This document shows, in pieces, positions 41,677 through 49,099 of a stretch of 51,786 nucleotides of DNA (its first letter is position 1; the number at the start of each line of letters is the position of its first letter). The notes below the pieces were generated by a model that saw nothing but the letters and a program-made list of their open reading frames with translations, was not told where the DNA came from and searched no databases. The DNA comes from a virus. The stretch lies in IMG/VR virus record IMGVR_UViG_3300025104_000002, positions 1 through 51,786 of that record; one strand, given 5' to 3'. The position numbers and the translations under genes were made by a program.

Positions 41677-41770
41677 GAAGAAGCCGCGCAAGAAGTACCG
41701 ACCCAAACCAGTACTAAAGAACCCCGTGGGGGTACGTGCTGGAGAGTCTAACGCCAGTGCGGAACCATAG
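41666..41770 (+). CDS. Very basic mini-protein (34 aa)
   Basis: The frame begins 10 nt before the previous stop, with GAGG upstream. The first 20 residues are dominated by Lys and Arg (GTKKKPRKKYRPKPVLK). It may bind nucleic acid. The length limits confidence. Confidence 0.4.
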   Translation: MGTKKKPRKKYRPKPVLKNPVGVRAGESNASAEP

Positions 41771-41834
41771 CTTTCCGCTGACGGAACAACAGATTGCTGA
41801 GCGCAAGACCCGCCCTCTTTTGAAAGGAATCATC

Positions 41835-42137
41835 ATGGCGAAGATCACCAAGGAGCAGCAAGTTGTTGCAGTACACCACTCGATGGTGGGGCAGGAGTTC
41901 GTTGAGTCTCCCCGTGCCAAGGACAGGCAGGTGGGCGGCGACCATTACAAGGTGATGGGCGTGGAACCGTGGGACGTGGTGGATACGTGGCCCCGTGAGC
42001 AGCGCATCGGCTACTACCGCGGCAACGCACTGAAGTACCTGATGCGCATGGGCAGCAAAGACGCCGCGCCGATGGAGGTGGCAAAGGGCCAGCACTACAT
42101 CCAGAAGTTGTTGGAGGTTCTCAATGAGCAAGAGTAA
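41835..42137 (+). CDS. DUF3310-family protein
   Basis: The ATG at 41835 follows AAAGGA at good spacing; the open frame upstream to 41736 is not needed. The 100-residue product carries the DUF3310 pattern: DHYKVMGVEPWDVVDTW, then GYYRGNALKYLMRMGSK and a C-terminal helix QHYIQKLLEVL. The family includes the T7 gp1.7-type nucleotide kinase region, so a nucleotide-metabolism role in phage replication is plausible. It lies upstream of the DNA polymerase. Confidence 0.8.
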   Translation: MAKITKEQQVVAVHHSMVGQEFVESPRAKDRQVGGDHYKVMGVEPWDVVDTWPREQRIGYYRGNALKYLMRMGSKDAAPMEVAKGQHYIQKLLEVLNEQE

Positions 42138-42234
42138 CCCACCCTGTTGCAGTTCGGGGCTGCGCTGGAGTTCGGTGTGCCCCAGCGCGTGATCAGTCGG
42201 ATCGTCAGACGTGCATCCTACAAGGACATTTAAT

Positions 42235-45200
42235 ATGATGGACATCGTAACCATTGATTTTGAAACCTACTACGACAAGGACTATTCCCTGTCGAAGATG
42301 ACCACTGAATCCTACATCCGTGACCAGAGGTTCGAGATCATCGGTGTGGGCGTCAAGGTCAACAACTACCCCACCGACTGGTACAGCGGCGACAACCCCG
42401 GTAAGTTCCTCAAGTCGCTGAACTACAGCAATAAGGCCATCCTGTGTCACAACACAGCGTTCGATGGTGCCATCTTATCGTGGCACTTCGACATCCGTCC
42501 GAGACTGTGGTTGGACACCCTGAGCATGGCGCGTCCCTTTCACCAGTTGACGGTGGGCGGTAGCCTCAAGGCGTTGGCCCAATACTACGGGTTGGGCGTC
42601 AAGGGCGAGGAAGTGGTAGCTGCAATCGGCAAGCGGCGCAAGGATTTCACCCCCGAAGAACTTGCCCGGTACGGGCAGTATTGCATCAATGACGTGAACT
42701 TGACCAAGGCACTGTTCGACAAGCTCAAGGTGGGGTTCCCTGTCAGCGAACTGCTGGTCATCGACCAGACGCTGCGCATGTACACCGAGCCGGTGATCGA
42801 ACTGGATGTGCCACTCTTGGAGAAACATCTTGAGGAAGTCCGCACCCGCAAGCGCACCCTGATCTCTGACATCGGCCACGGCATGGGTGGTGAGCAGGCG
42901 GTGCAGGACATGCTGATGTCCAACGACAAGTTCGCCGAGTACCTCAAGCGGCTGGGTGTGGAGCCGCCCACCAAGATCAGCGCCAAGACGGGCAAGGAAT
43001 CGTGGGCCTTCGCCAAGACTGACAAGGGCATGACCGACTTGCTGGAACATCCTGATGAGCGTGTGCAGGCTGCGGTCGCTGCCCGACTGGGTGTGAAGTC
43101 CACCCTCGAAGAAACCCGCACCGAGAACCTGATCGCCGTAGCGAAGCGTGGGCGACTACCCATCATGCTCAACTACTACGGTGCCCACACGGGGCGCTTC
43201 AGTGGCGGCGACAAGCTCAACCTCCAGAACCTGCCGAGCCGTGGCAACACGACCATCCGCAGGGCGCTCAAGGCACCCGAGGGCCACGTGCTCATCTCGT
43301 GTGACTCCGCGCAGATCGAAGCACGTACTGTGGCATGGGTGGCAGGGCAGGACGATCTGGTGCAGGCGTTCCGTGACAAGCGGGATGTGTATTCCGAGTT
43401 CGCCTCCGAGGTCTACGGTCGCAAGATCACCAAGGCCGACAAGGTGGAGCGGTTCGTGGGTAAGACCTGTATTGCCGAGGGAACTCTTGTATTATCGCAT
43501 CACGGCTGGAAGCCTATTGAGTCGGTGACGACCGACGATTTGTTGTGGGATGGACAGGAGTGGGTATGCCATCAAGGATTACTGAACAACGGCATCAAGC
43601 CAACATTGAATCTGTGCGGCGCTTGGTTGACACCGGATCACCAAGTCTGGTCAGGGACGCAGTGGCTGGAAGCGCAATCAGTAGTAGCCGACGAAGATAC
43701 CCTCTACCGAGCATTGGACACCGGAGCGGAAAACTTACCGTCACAGGCTACATTGCTGGCACCCGAGGCGGGGTCAGTGCCCTTGTGGTCAGATGCGACT
43801 GCAACGAAGCCGAGTATCGAGTTGACCACCATAACTTCAAAAATTTCAGAAGCACTCGCTGCCCTCTGTGCGCCAAGAAAGCATCGGTTGCAAAACGCTA
43901 TTGGATGTACAGCGAAGCAATGGCGGATGATGACCACCGGACTCGCTTGCTCAATCGTCTCGCTTCGGCAATCACTCGCTGCCACTCTCCATCCAACAGA
44001 GCGTATCAGCACTATGGTGGGCGCGGCATACGGGTGTGCCCCGAGTGGCGCTTTGACCGAGCAGAGTTCCTGCGGTACGTCCAGACCCTCGACGGTTGGG
44101 ACAACCCGACTTTCGAGATGGATCGGATCGATGTGGACGGGCATTATGAACCGGGGAATATCCGCTTCGTATCGCGGAGCGATAACCTCCGCAACAAGCG
44201 CAAGATCGCAGACCTTGAAGCGCGTGTACGACATCTTGAACAGCGGCTCAAGGAACAGGTTCACGATCCTGACTGAAGCTGGCCCGCTCGTTGTCCACAA
44301 CTGCGTTCTGGGTCTGGGCTACGGCATGGGCGCAGAGAAGTTCCGACGCACTCTGGAGATCGGCCAAGGCGGCATCAACGTGGTGATCGACATCAACGAG
44401 GCAGAGCGGATCGTCCGCCTCTACCGACAGAAGAACTGGAAGATCGTACAGTTTTGGCAGAAGTGCGGCAACGCACTGAAGGACATGTTGTACGGTGGCA
44501 GCAATGCGCTGCACCCGCAGGTTCGCTACGACCCCAAGGGTATCCGCTTGCCAAACGGGTTCTACATCCAGTACCCGGCGCTGCGCGAGACGGCCAATGG
44601 GTTCATGTACATCTCGGATGCCCGCACCTACCAGAAGGCGCTCAAGGATCGAGTGCTCACTGGCGCACCGGCTGACGACATCGCATGGACTCGCGTCTAC
44701 GGCGGCAAGGTGACGGAAAACTGCATCGCCGCAGGGACGGAGGTGCTGACCAACCGAGGCTGGGTTCCTATAGAGAACGTGCAGTCGGCAGACATGGTGC
44801 ATGACGGAGTGGAGTTCGTTCGCCACGGTGGGACAGTGTTCAAATCTGTCCAAGACTGTATCACCATTGATGGCGTGTGGATGACCCCAGACCACGAGGT
44901 ACTGACAAATACCGGATGGCAAGCTGCATCACAGAACCCCGAACCTTACAGACCAAACCTTCGGCATGTTGACCGCTATCAACTGCGAGTGGACCACGCG
45001 CAGGACCAACACCACGAACAAGCGCAACACCGAGCGCAGAGTGGATGTACCGGCGCTCAGTGCGCAGACTGGGATACCCAGATCAACCCTGTACTACCGA
45101 CTCAAGCACGGCCTGTCTTTGACATCCTCAACGCAGGACCAAGACAACGGTTCGTAGTTCGTGGCGATAACGGTCCGTTCATTGTGCATAACTGTGTGCA

Positions 45201-45423
45201 AGCTCTTGCTGCATTGGTGATCCGTGAGCAGATGGTCGAGGCTGGCAAGCACTTCAAGGTGGCCTTCCAAGTCCACGACGAGATCATCATCTGCGTCCCC
45301 GAGAGCGCCGCGCTGGCAGCGCAAGCCAAGCTCGAAGAGATCATGTCCACCCCGCCCAAGTGGGCACCAGACCTGCCGGTTGCATGTGAATCCGGTGTGG
45401 CTGCGAACTATGGAGATACCTGA
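42235..45423 (+). CDS. Family A DNA polymerase with two inteins
   Basis: The start is set at ATG 42235 (AAGGA upstream), giving a 1062-residue precursor; a GTG at 42211 is the alternative. The N-terminal 3'-5' exonuclease begins with VTIDFETYYDK (exo I, D8 and E10). Polymerase motif A is DSAQIEAR (D357), motif B GKT/CVLGLGYGMG is split by intein 1 (residues 412-689), and intein 2 (830-986) splits TEN/CVQALAALV. Motif C is HDE near D1015. Removing both inteins leaves 627 residues, a normal phage polymerase. The enzyme replicates the phage genome with the primase-helicase. Activity requires both splicing events. Confidence 0.92.
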   Translation: MMDIVTIDFETYYDKDYSLSKMTTESYIRDQRFEIIGVGVKVNNYPTDWYSGDNPGKFLKSLNYSNKAILCHNTAFDGAILSWHFDIRPRLWLDTLSMARPFHQLTVGGSLKALAQYYGLGVKGEEVVAAIGKRRKDFTPEELARYGQYCINDVNLTKALFDKLKVGFPVSELLVIDQTLRMYTEPVIELDVPLLEKHLEEVRTRKRTLISDIGHGMGGEQAVQDMLMSNDKFAEYLKRLGVEPPTKISAKTGKESWAFAKTDKGMTDLLEHPDERVQAAVAARLGVKSTLEETRTENLIAVAKRGRLPIMLNYYGAHTGRFSGGDKLNLQNLPSRGNTTIRRALKAPEGHVLISCDSAQIEARTVAWVAGQDDLVQAFRDKRDVYSEFASEVYGRKITKADKVERFVGKTCIAEGTLVLSHHGWKPIESVTTDDLLWDGQEWVCHQGLLNNGIKPTLNLCGAWLTPDHQVWSGTQWLEAQSVVADEDTLYRALDTGAENLPSQATLLAPEAGSVPLWSDATATKPSIELTTITSKISEALAALCAPRKHRLQNAIGCTAKQWRMMTTGLACSIVSLRQSLAATLHPTERISTMVGAAYGCAPSGALTEQSSCGTSRPSTVGTTRLSRWIGSMWTGIMNRGISASYRGAITSATSARSQTLKRVYDILNSGSRNRFTILTEAGPLVVHNCVLGLGYGMGAEKFRRTLEIGQGGINVVIDINEAERIVRLYRQKNWKIVQFWQKCGNALKDMLYGGSNALHPQVRYDPKGIRLPNGFYIQYPALRETANGFMYISDARTYQKALKDRVLTGAPADDIAWTRVYGGKVTENCIAAGTEVLTNRGWVPIENVQSADMVHDGVEFVRHGGTVFKSVQDCITIDGVWMTPDHEVLTNTGWQAASQNPEPYRPNLRHVDRYQLRVDHAQDQHHEQAQHRAQSGCTGAQCADWDTQINPVLPTQARPVFDILNAGPRQRFVVRGDNGPFIVHNCVQALAALVIREQMVEAGKHFKVAFQVHDEIIICVPESAALAAQAKLEEIMSTPPKWAPDLPVACESGVAANYGDT
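43468..44301 (+). mobile_element. Intein 1 in polymerase motif B (278 aa)
   Basis: Block A is CIAEGTLVLSHHGWKPIE, block B is LTPDHQVW, block F is RVYDILNSGSRNRF and block G ends LVVHN before Cys+1. These are complete class 1 splicing signatures. Between B and F about 165 residues are Ser/Thr/Ala/Leu-rich without a recognisable endonuclease fold. The DNA there encodes an HNH nuclease in another frame. The insertion lies in the fingers O-helix of the polymerase, a classic conserved intein site. The intein is homologous to intein 2 at both ends. Confidence 0.93.
43566..44276 (+). CDS. HNH endonuclease overprinted in polymerase intein 1
   Basis: The ATG at 43566 is preceded by AGGAG five nt upstream, so it has its own ribosome site inside the intein message. 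The 236-residue product has an N-terminal segment, then GKLTVTGYIAGTRGG and a Cys-rich knuckle (VRCDC and STRCPLCAKK), the HNH region ITRCHSPSNRAYQHYGGRG, VCPEWRFDRAEF, MDRIDVDGHYEPGN and RFVSRSDNLRNKR, and a C-terminal coiled coil. That is a complete phage-type HNH nuclease. Its first codon position is the intein third position. It covers intein block B at its N-terminal side and block F at its C-terminal side, so essential splicing residues are doubly encoded. Confidence 0.9.
   Translation: MPSRITEQRHQANIESVRRLVDTGSPSLVRDAVAGSAISSSRRRYPLPSIGHRSGKLTVTGYIAGTRGGVSALVVRCDCNEAEYRVDHHNFKNFRSTRCPLCAKKASVAKRYWMYSEAMADDDHRTRLLNRLASAITRCHSPSNRAYQHYGGRGIRVCPEWRFDRAEFLRYVQTLDGWDNPTFEMDRIDVDGHYEPGNIRFVSRSDNLRNKRKIADLEARVRHLEQRLKEQVHDPD
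44722..45192 (+). mobile_element. Intein 2 in DNA polymerase (157 aa mini-intein)
   Basis: Block A is CIAAGTEVLTNRGWVPIE, block B is MTPDHEVL, block F is PVFDILNAGPRQRF and block G ends FIVHN before Cys+1. The size is that of a mini-intein. The ends align with those of intein 1 (CIAxGTxVL, GWxPIE, TPDH, DILNxGxRxRF, VHN), so the two are related. The residues between B and F are His/Gln/Arg-rich and include a region encoded by a remnant of a nested nuclease gene. Confidence 0.92.
44966..45157 (+). pseudogene. Remnant of an out-of-frame HNH gene in intein 2
   Basis: A 63-codon frame in the third reading frame starts at 44966 and is open upstream only back to a stop at 44903-44905. It reads INCEWTTRRTNTTNKRNT, the segment that follows the catalytic His/Asn region in phage HNH nucleases (compare the NIRFVSRSDNLRNKR tail of the complete copy). 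A small HTH (VPALSAQTGIPRSTLYYRLKHG) like those on HNH C-termini comes next. No nuclease core precedes it. I read it as the tail of a deleted nested endonuclease. A functional DNA-binding mini-protein cannot be excluded. Confidence 0.7.
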
Positions 45424-45424
45424 G

Positions 45425-45652
45425 ATGGCTACCGTAACTGAAATCAAGCGTGAACCGCGTAACCAAGAAACCATCAACACGTTGGAGGAAGCGTTGCGGA
45501 TGGTGAGGGACAACCCGGACGCGTCCGAAGTGTTCGTCCTCGCCAAGATTGGCGATGACTACCATCGGCTCTCGTCGGGCATTACTGACCTGATGCAGCT
45601 TGTGGCAACTTTGGAACTTGCCAAGTTCGACGCGTTGAACCGCATGACCTAG
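45425..45652 (+). CDS. Small protein after DNA polymerase (75 aa)
   Basis: The ATG follows GGAGATACCTGAG, so a ribosome site exists inside the polymerase end. The product is helical and charged (IKREPRNQETINTLEEALRM and later DDYHRLSSGITDLMQLVATL). No family is recognised. Confidence 0.55.
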   Translation: MATVTEIKREPRNQETINTLEEALRMVRDNPDASEVFVLAKIGDDYHRLSSGITDLMQLVATLELAKFDALNRMT

Positions 45653-45663
45653 TACTGTATACT
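45635..45663 (+). promoter_or_regulatory. Promoter-like element before nuclease gene
   Basis: TTGAAC (45635-45640) and TATACT (45658-45663) are 17 nt apart, four-of-six and five-of-six matches to sigma-70 boxes. A bulged hairpin (CCCTCGCAGG with CCTGCGGGG, 45685-45708) lies between it and the GTG start at 45718 and could limit translation initiation. Confidence 0.4.
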
Positions 45664-45717
45664 GGGGACTCCAACTTTACAAATCCCTCGCAGGCAGTCC
45701 CTGCGGGGCACACTGCC

Positions 45718-46374
45718 GTGCGCCTGAGCCACTCCTACTCGTCGATCAAATTGTTCGAGAACTGCCCCCTGCGCTACTACCGCCAACGTATCACGAAGGA
45801 GGTGGACGATGAGGGCGGCGAAGCGTCAAAGTACGGTGAACGTATTCATGCGCTCCTTGAAAACCGACTGAAAGGGTCAGGGTTGCCGACCGAGGCAGCC
45901 CAGTACGAACCACTCTGTCAATCCGTGGAGAAGCTGGCGCGGCAGGGCGAACTGTACATCGAGAAGGAACTCGTACTCAACGACAACCTTACACCAACAG
46001 GTTGGTGGGATGCTGACGCATGGCTGCGCAGTAAACTTGACGTTCTTGTCATCGTCGGCAACGACGCTGTGGTCATGGACTGGAAGACGGGCAGGCGCAA
46101 CGCCGACCAGTTCCAGATGCAGATATTCGCGGCGCAGGTGTTCAAGCACTTCCCCGAGGTGCAGCGAGTCAAGACCTCACTCGTATGGCTCAAGACGATG
46201 GAGATGGACACGAACCAGTACAACCGCAGCAACGTGAACGCGGTCTGGGCCGAGATCATGAAGCGTATCCAGCGCATCCACGACGCCTACGAGCATGGCA
46301 ACTGGCCTGCCCGCCCGTCCGGGCTGTGCCGCTACTGCCCCTGCCGTCACGACTGTGACTATGCTAGGGTTTGA
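45718..46374 (+). CDS. PD-(D/E)XK nuclease with Cys cluster (RecB/Cas4-like)
   Basis: The 218-residue product starts at a GTG because no better start lies nearby. An N-terminal LSHSYSSIKLFENCPLRYYRQR is typical of RecB-like nucleases, with GERIHALLENRL giving the early catalytic His/Glu. The core motif is RSKLDVLVIVGNDAVVMDWKTGR, where D and D-x-K supply the PD-(D/E)XK residues. The C-terminal LCRYCPCRHDCDY has four Cys that could hold an iron-sulphur cluster as in Cas4 and AddB-like nucleases. A DNA end-processing role in phage replication or recombination is likely. Confidence 0.82.
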   Translation: MRLSHSYSSIKLFENCPLRYYRQRITKEVDDEGGEASKYGERIHALLENRLKGSGLPTEAAQYEPLCQSVEKLARQGELYIEKELVLNDNLTPTGWWDADAWLRSKLDVLVIVGNDAVVMDWKTGRRNADQFQMQIFAAQVFKHFPEVQRVKTSLVWLKTMEMDTNQYNRSNVNAVWAEIMKRIQRIHDAYEHGNWPARPSGLCRYCPCRHDCDYARV

Positions 46375-46388
46375 CCTTACAAAAATAC

Positions 46389-46419
46389 TTGACAGCAACG
46401 TAAAGAGGAGTGCTATAAT
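46389..46419 (+). promoter_or_regulatory. Promoter at start of VRR-NUC gene
   Basis: TTGACA is followed after 16 nt by TGC and TATAAT, the same layout as the TerS promoter. The -10 overlaps the ATG of the downstream gene. RNA started here would begin about 7 nt past that ATG, so it would serve the helicase and later genes rather than this start codon. The Shine-Dalgarno AAGAGGAG lies in the spacer and would act only on longer transcripts. Confidence 0.5.
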
Positions 46420-46723
46420 GAGCGCACTGACACCGGAAGGCAAGACCAAACGGATGGTGACGGAGGTTCTGAAGAAGTACAAGCTCTGGTACTTCTTCCC
46501 CGCAGCGAATGGCATGGGTCGCGCCGGAATCCCCGACATCATCACCATCGTGGACGGTGGCTTTGTGGGTATCGAGGTCAAGGCAGACAAGACCAAGAAG
46601 CCCACCGAGTTGCAAGTCCGCTGTGGCAAGGAGATTCAAGCGGCTGGTGGGCGTTGGTTCCTCGTGTTCGACGAGGGATCATGCGCTGAACTGGAACGAT
46701 ACATACAAGACAAGGTGATGTGA
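46418..46723 (+). CDS. VRR-NUC domain nuclease
   Basis: The start at 46418 has AAGAGGAG 7 nt upstream. The 101-residue product carries the VRR-NUC pattern: YFFPAANGMGRAGIPDIITIVDGGFVGIEVKADKTKKPTELQ, where the first Asp and the E-x-K form the PD-(D/E)XK catalytic set and a later Gln-rich segment follows. Stand-alone VRR-NUC nucleases are common in phages and resolve or nick branched DNA. It lies directly before the SF2 helicase. Confidence 0.85.
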   Translation: MSALTPEGKTKRMVTEVLKKYKLWYFFPAANGMGRAGIPDIITIVDGGFVGIEVKADKTKKPTELQVRCGKEIQAAGGRWFLVFDEGSCAELERYIQDKVM

Positions 46724-46724
46724 C

Positions 46725-48290
46725 ATGTTGGTAGTGGAGAAGGCCAAAGCCCTCGCACTGAAGCTGAACAACCCGAACCGGGTGCTGGACTCCATCCCCA
46801 CGGCCAAGTCACTGGAGGTACGGGGCACCCAGATCGTGGTGACACCACATCGACTAGATGAGGTCAAGGTGCTTCGCAACCTCGGCATCAAGGCACCATC
46901 GCCCATCCTCCACTACTACGACTGGCCGGGGCAGCACACCCCGTTCGACCACCAGCGCGAGACTGCGGCGTTCCTGACGCTGAACCATCGCTGTCTGGTG
47001 CTCAACGAAATCGGTACAGGCAAAACCCAGTCCGCGCTGTGGGCTGCGGACTACCTGATCAAGACCAAGAAGGTCAAGAAGGTGTTGATCCTGTCACCGC
47101 TCAGTACGTTGGAGCGTGTGTGGGGCGACGGCATCTTCACCGGGCTGGTCCATCGCCGCTTCGTGGTGCTGCATGGCACCGCTGAGAAACGCCTGAAGCT
47201 GCTGCGCACCGAGGCTGACTTCTACATCATCAACCACGACGGGTTCCCAATCATCAAGGACGAGTGTCACGGTATGTTTGATCTGGTCATCGTGGACGAA
47301 GCGGCAGTGCTGCGCAACCCATCGACCCAGCGGTTCAAGATTTTCCGCAAGTGGATCGACAACAACCCGCATGTACGGCTGTGGCTGATGACTGGGACGC
47401 CCACTCCCAACGCCCCCACGGATGCGTGGGCACTGGCGAAGCTGGTGGGTTCGCCCCACCTCACCAAGACGTTCACGGCTTTCCGTGAGCAGGTAATGAG
47501 GAAGATCGGCCAGTGGAAGTTCGTGCCACGCCCCGAGGCAGTGGACATCGTGAAGCACATCCTGCAACCTGCTGTGCGATTCACACGCGACGAGTGCTTT
47601 GACTTGCCTGAGACGATCATCCAGACCCGGCAGGTGGAACTCACTGCGGAGCAGAAGAAGCACTACACGCAGATGCTGCGTCACTTCGTGACCGAGGTGA
47701 GCCAAGACACGGCTCGTGGTGGAACCATCACTGCGGTCAACGAGGCTGTGAAGATTCAGAAACTGGTGCAGGTCGCCTGCGGCGTGGCGTATGGCGACGA
47801 CGGTCAGAACATCGAGATCGACTGCTCACCACGGATCAACTTAGTGAAGGAGGTTATCGAGGAAGCAGGTGAGAAGGTGATTCTGTTCGTACCACTGACA
47901 GGCACACTGCACTTGCTGGAGAAAGAACTGAGCAAACACTGGAGTGTTGGAGTCGTCAACGGCGAGGTGTCCAGTACACAACGCAACAAGGTATTCCACG
48001 ACTTCCAATATGGCACTGACCCCCACGTTTTGATTGCCCACCCCGGCACGATGGCACACGGTCTGACACTGACCACCGCCTCGACGATTATCTGGTACGG
48101 GCCGATCAACAGCAACGAGGTCTACGTGCAAGCGAACGGTCGCATTGAACGGATTGGCAAGAAGCGCGTGTCCAACGTGATCCACATCGAGGCCACGGAC
48201 TTGGAGCACAAGATGTACGAGCGACTGAAGAACAAGCAGAAGCTGCAAGGCTTGCTGCTCGACCTGATCAAAGAGCAAACACAGAGGTGA
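46725..48290 (+). CDS. SF2 (SNF2-like) helicase
   Basis: The 521-residue protein has a DNA-binding-looking N-terminus and a full SF2 core: motif I NEIGTGKT near residue 100, motif Ia LILSPLSTLERVW, motif II DEAA near residue 190, motif III LMTGTPTPN and motif VI QANGRIERIG near residue 480. The spacing and the QxxGRxxRxG form are those of SNF2-type translocases. AAGGTG precedes the ATG. A role in replication-fork remodelling or recombination with the adjacent nucleases is likely. Confidence 0.88.
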   Translation: MLVVEKAKALALKLNNPNRVLDSIPTAKSLEVRGTQIVVTPHRLDEVKVLRNLGIKAPSPILHYYDWPGQHTPFDHQRETAAFLTLNHRCLVLNEIGTGKTQSALWAADYLIKTKKVKKVLILSPLSTLERVWGDGIFTGLVHRRFVVLHGTAEKRLKLLRTEADFYIINHDGFPIIKDECHGMFDLVIVDEAAVLRNPSTQRFKIFRKWIDNNPHVRLWLMTGTPTPNAPTDAWALAKLVGSPHLTKTFTAFREQVMRKIGQWKFVPRPEAVDIVKHILQPAVRFTRDECFDLPETIIQTRQVELTAEQKKHYTQMLRHFVTEVSQDTARGGTITAVNEAVKIQKLVQVACGVAYGDDGQNIEIDCSPRINLVKEVIEEAGEKVILFVPLTGTLHLLEKELSKHWSVGVVNGEVSSTQRNKVFHDFQYGTDPHVLIAHPGTMAHGLTLTTASTIIWYGPINSNEVYVQANGRIERIGKKRVSNVIHIEATDLEHKMYERLKNKQKLQGLLLDLIKEQTQR

Positions 48291-48295
48291 TGACT

Positions 48296-48706
48296 ATGAG
48301 TACAACCCCAAACTTGGGCGATGTGATCCGTACTTACATGAAGCTGCGCGACCAGAAAGCTGCCATCGAGGTAGAGACCAAGGAACGTGTTGCTGACCTG
48401 AAGGCCAAGATGGAGAAGCTGGAGGCATACCTCAAGGCGCAGATGGATGCGCAGGGGCTGACCAGTTTCAAGTCGGACTACGGGACGGCGTTCCTTACCA
48501 CCACGGACTACGCGAACGTAGCCGACTGGGACGCAGTACTGAGCTTCGTCCGCGAAAACGAAGCCTACGACATGCTGGAGAAGCGTGTCAGCAAGATCGC
48601 CGTGCGTGGCTACATCGAGGCCAACAAGGCGGTTCCTCCCGGCATTACATACGGCACCAAGCTGGAGGTGAACATTCGCAAACCCGGTGCTAAGAGCGAG
48701 GACTGA
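48296..48706 (+). CDS. Helical protein (136 aa), Gam/Gp157-like in outline
   Basis: ATG at 48296 is preferred over 48290 because AGAGG lies 8 nt upstream. The first 55 residues form a long coiled coil (VETKERVADLKAKMEKLEAYL), followed by a compact region with FKSDYGTAFLTTTDYANVADW and a basic C-terminus. Coiled-coil proteins of this outline in phage recombination clusters include Gam- and Gp157-like families; I cannot fix the family. Its place after the helicase supports a DNA-metabolism role. Confidence 0.55.
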   Translation: MSTTPNLGDVIRTYMKLRDQKAAIEVETKERVADLKAKMEKLEAYLKAQMDAQGLTSFKSDYGTAFLTTTDYANVADWDAVLSFVRENEAYDMLEKRVSKIAVRGYIEANKAVPPGITYGTKLEVNIRKPGAKSED

Positions 48707-48708
48707 CA

Positions 48709-49083
48709 ATGATCAAAGCGTTCAAACGCTGGCTAGCAAAAGCTGTCCACGAAGGACTAGGAGAACAATCTAAGGAAGTAGTACAACCTAGCCGACTGGG
48801 CGACATGATGATGGACTCTGGTGTTGCGTTCATCGTGTTCCAGATCAACAACGGCTTCGTGGTGCGAACCATGAACCGGCACAACGACTTCTTTGGTAAC
48901 CGCAACCCCGGCTTCGTCTACTGCGCTGACCACCAAGCCATCGCAGATCACATCGTTTCGTCGGCAGTGAAGGACAAGTTGGGCGTGCAGTCCGACATGT
49001 TTGAGAAGGAGAAACAAGCAGCAGTTCGTCAGTACCAAGCGACCCAAGCCCGTGGCCCCGTCGCCACACAATCTCGCATCTAA
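48709..49083 (+). CDS. Protein of unknown function (124 aa)
   Basis: The product has a helical N-terminus (KAFKRWLAKAVHEGLGEQS), a beta-rich middle with VAFIVFQINNGFVVRTMNRH and a Gln/Lys/Ala-rich helical C-terminus. It lies 3 nt after its upstream neighbour in the replication block. No recognised family. Confidence 0.6.
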   Translation: MIKAFKRWLAKAVHEGLGEQSKEVVQPSRLGDMMMDSGVAFIVFQINNGFVVRTMNRHNDFFGNRNPGFVYCADHQAIADHIVSSAVKDKLGVQSDMFEKEKQAAVRQYQATQARGPVATQSRI

Positions 49084-49099
49084 CCCAAGGAGTCTCAAG

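Noticed and set aside
42211-42234. GTG start for the DNA polymerase at 42211
   Set aside because: ATG at 42235 has AAGGA upstream and begins just before the exonuclease motif; the 8 extra residues have no support.
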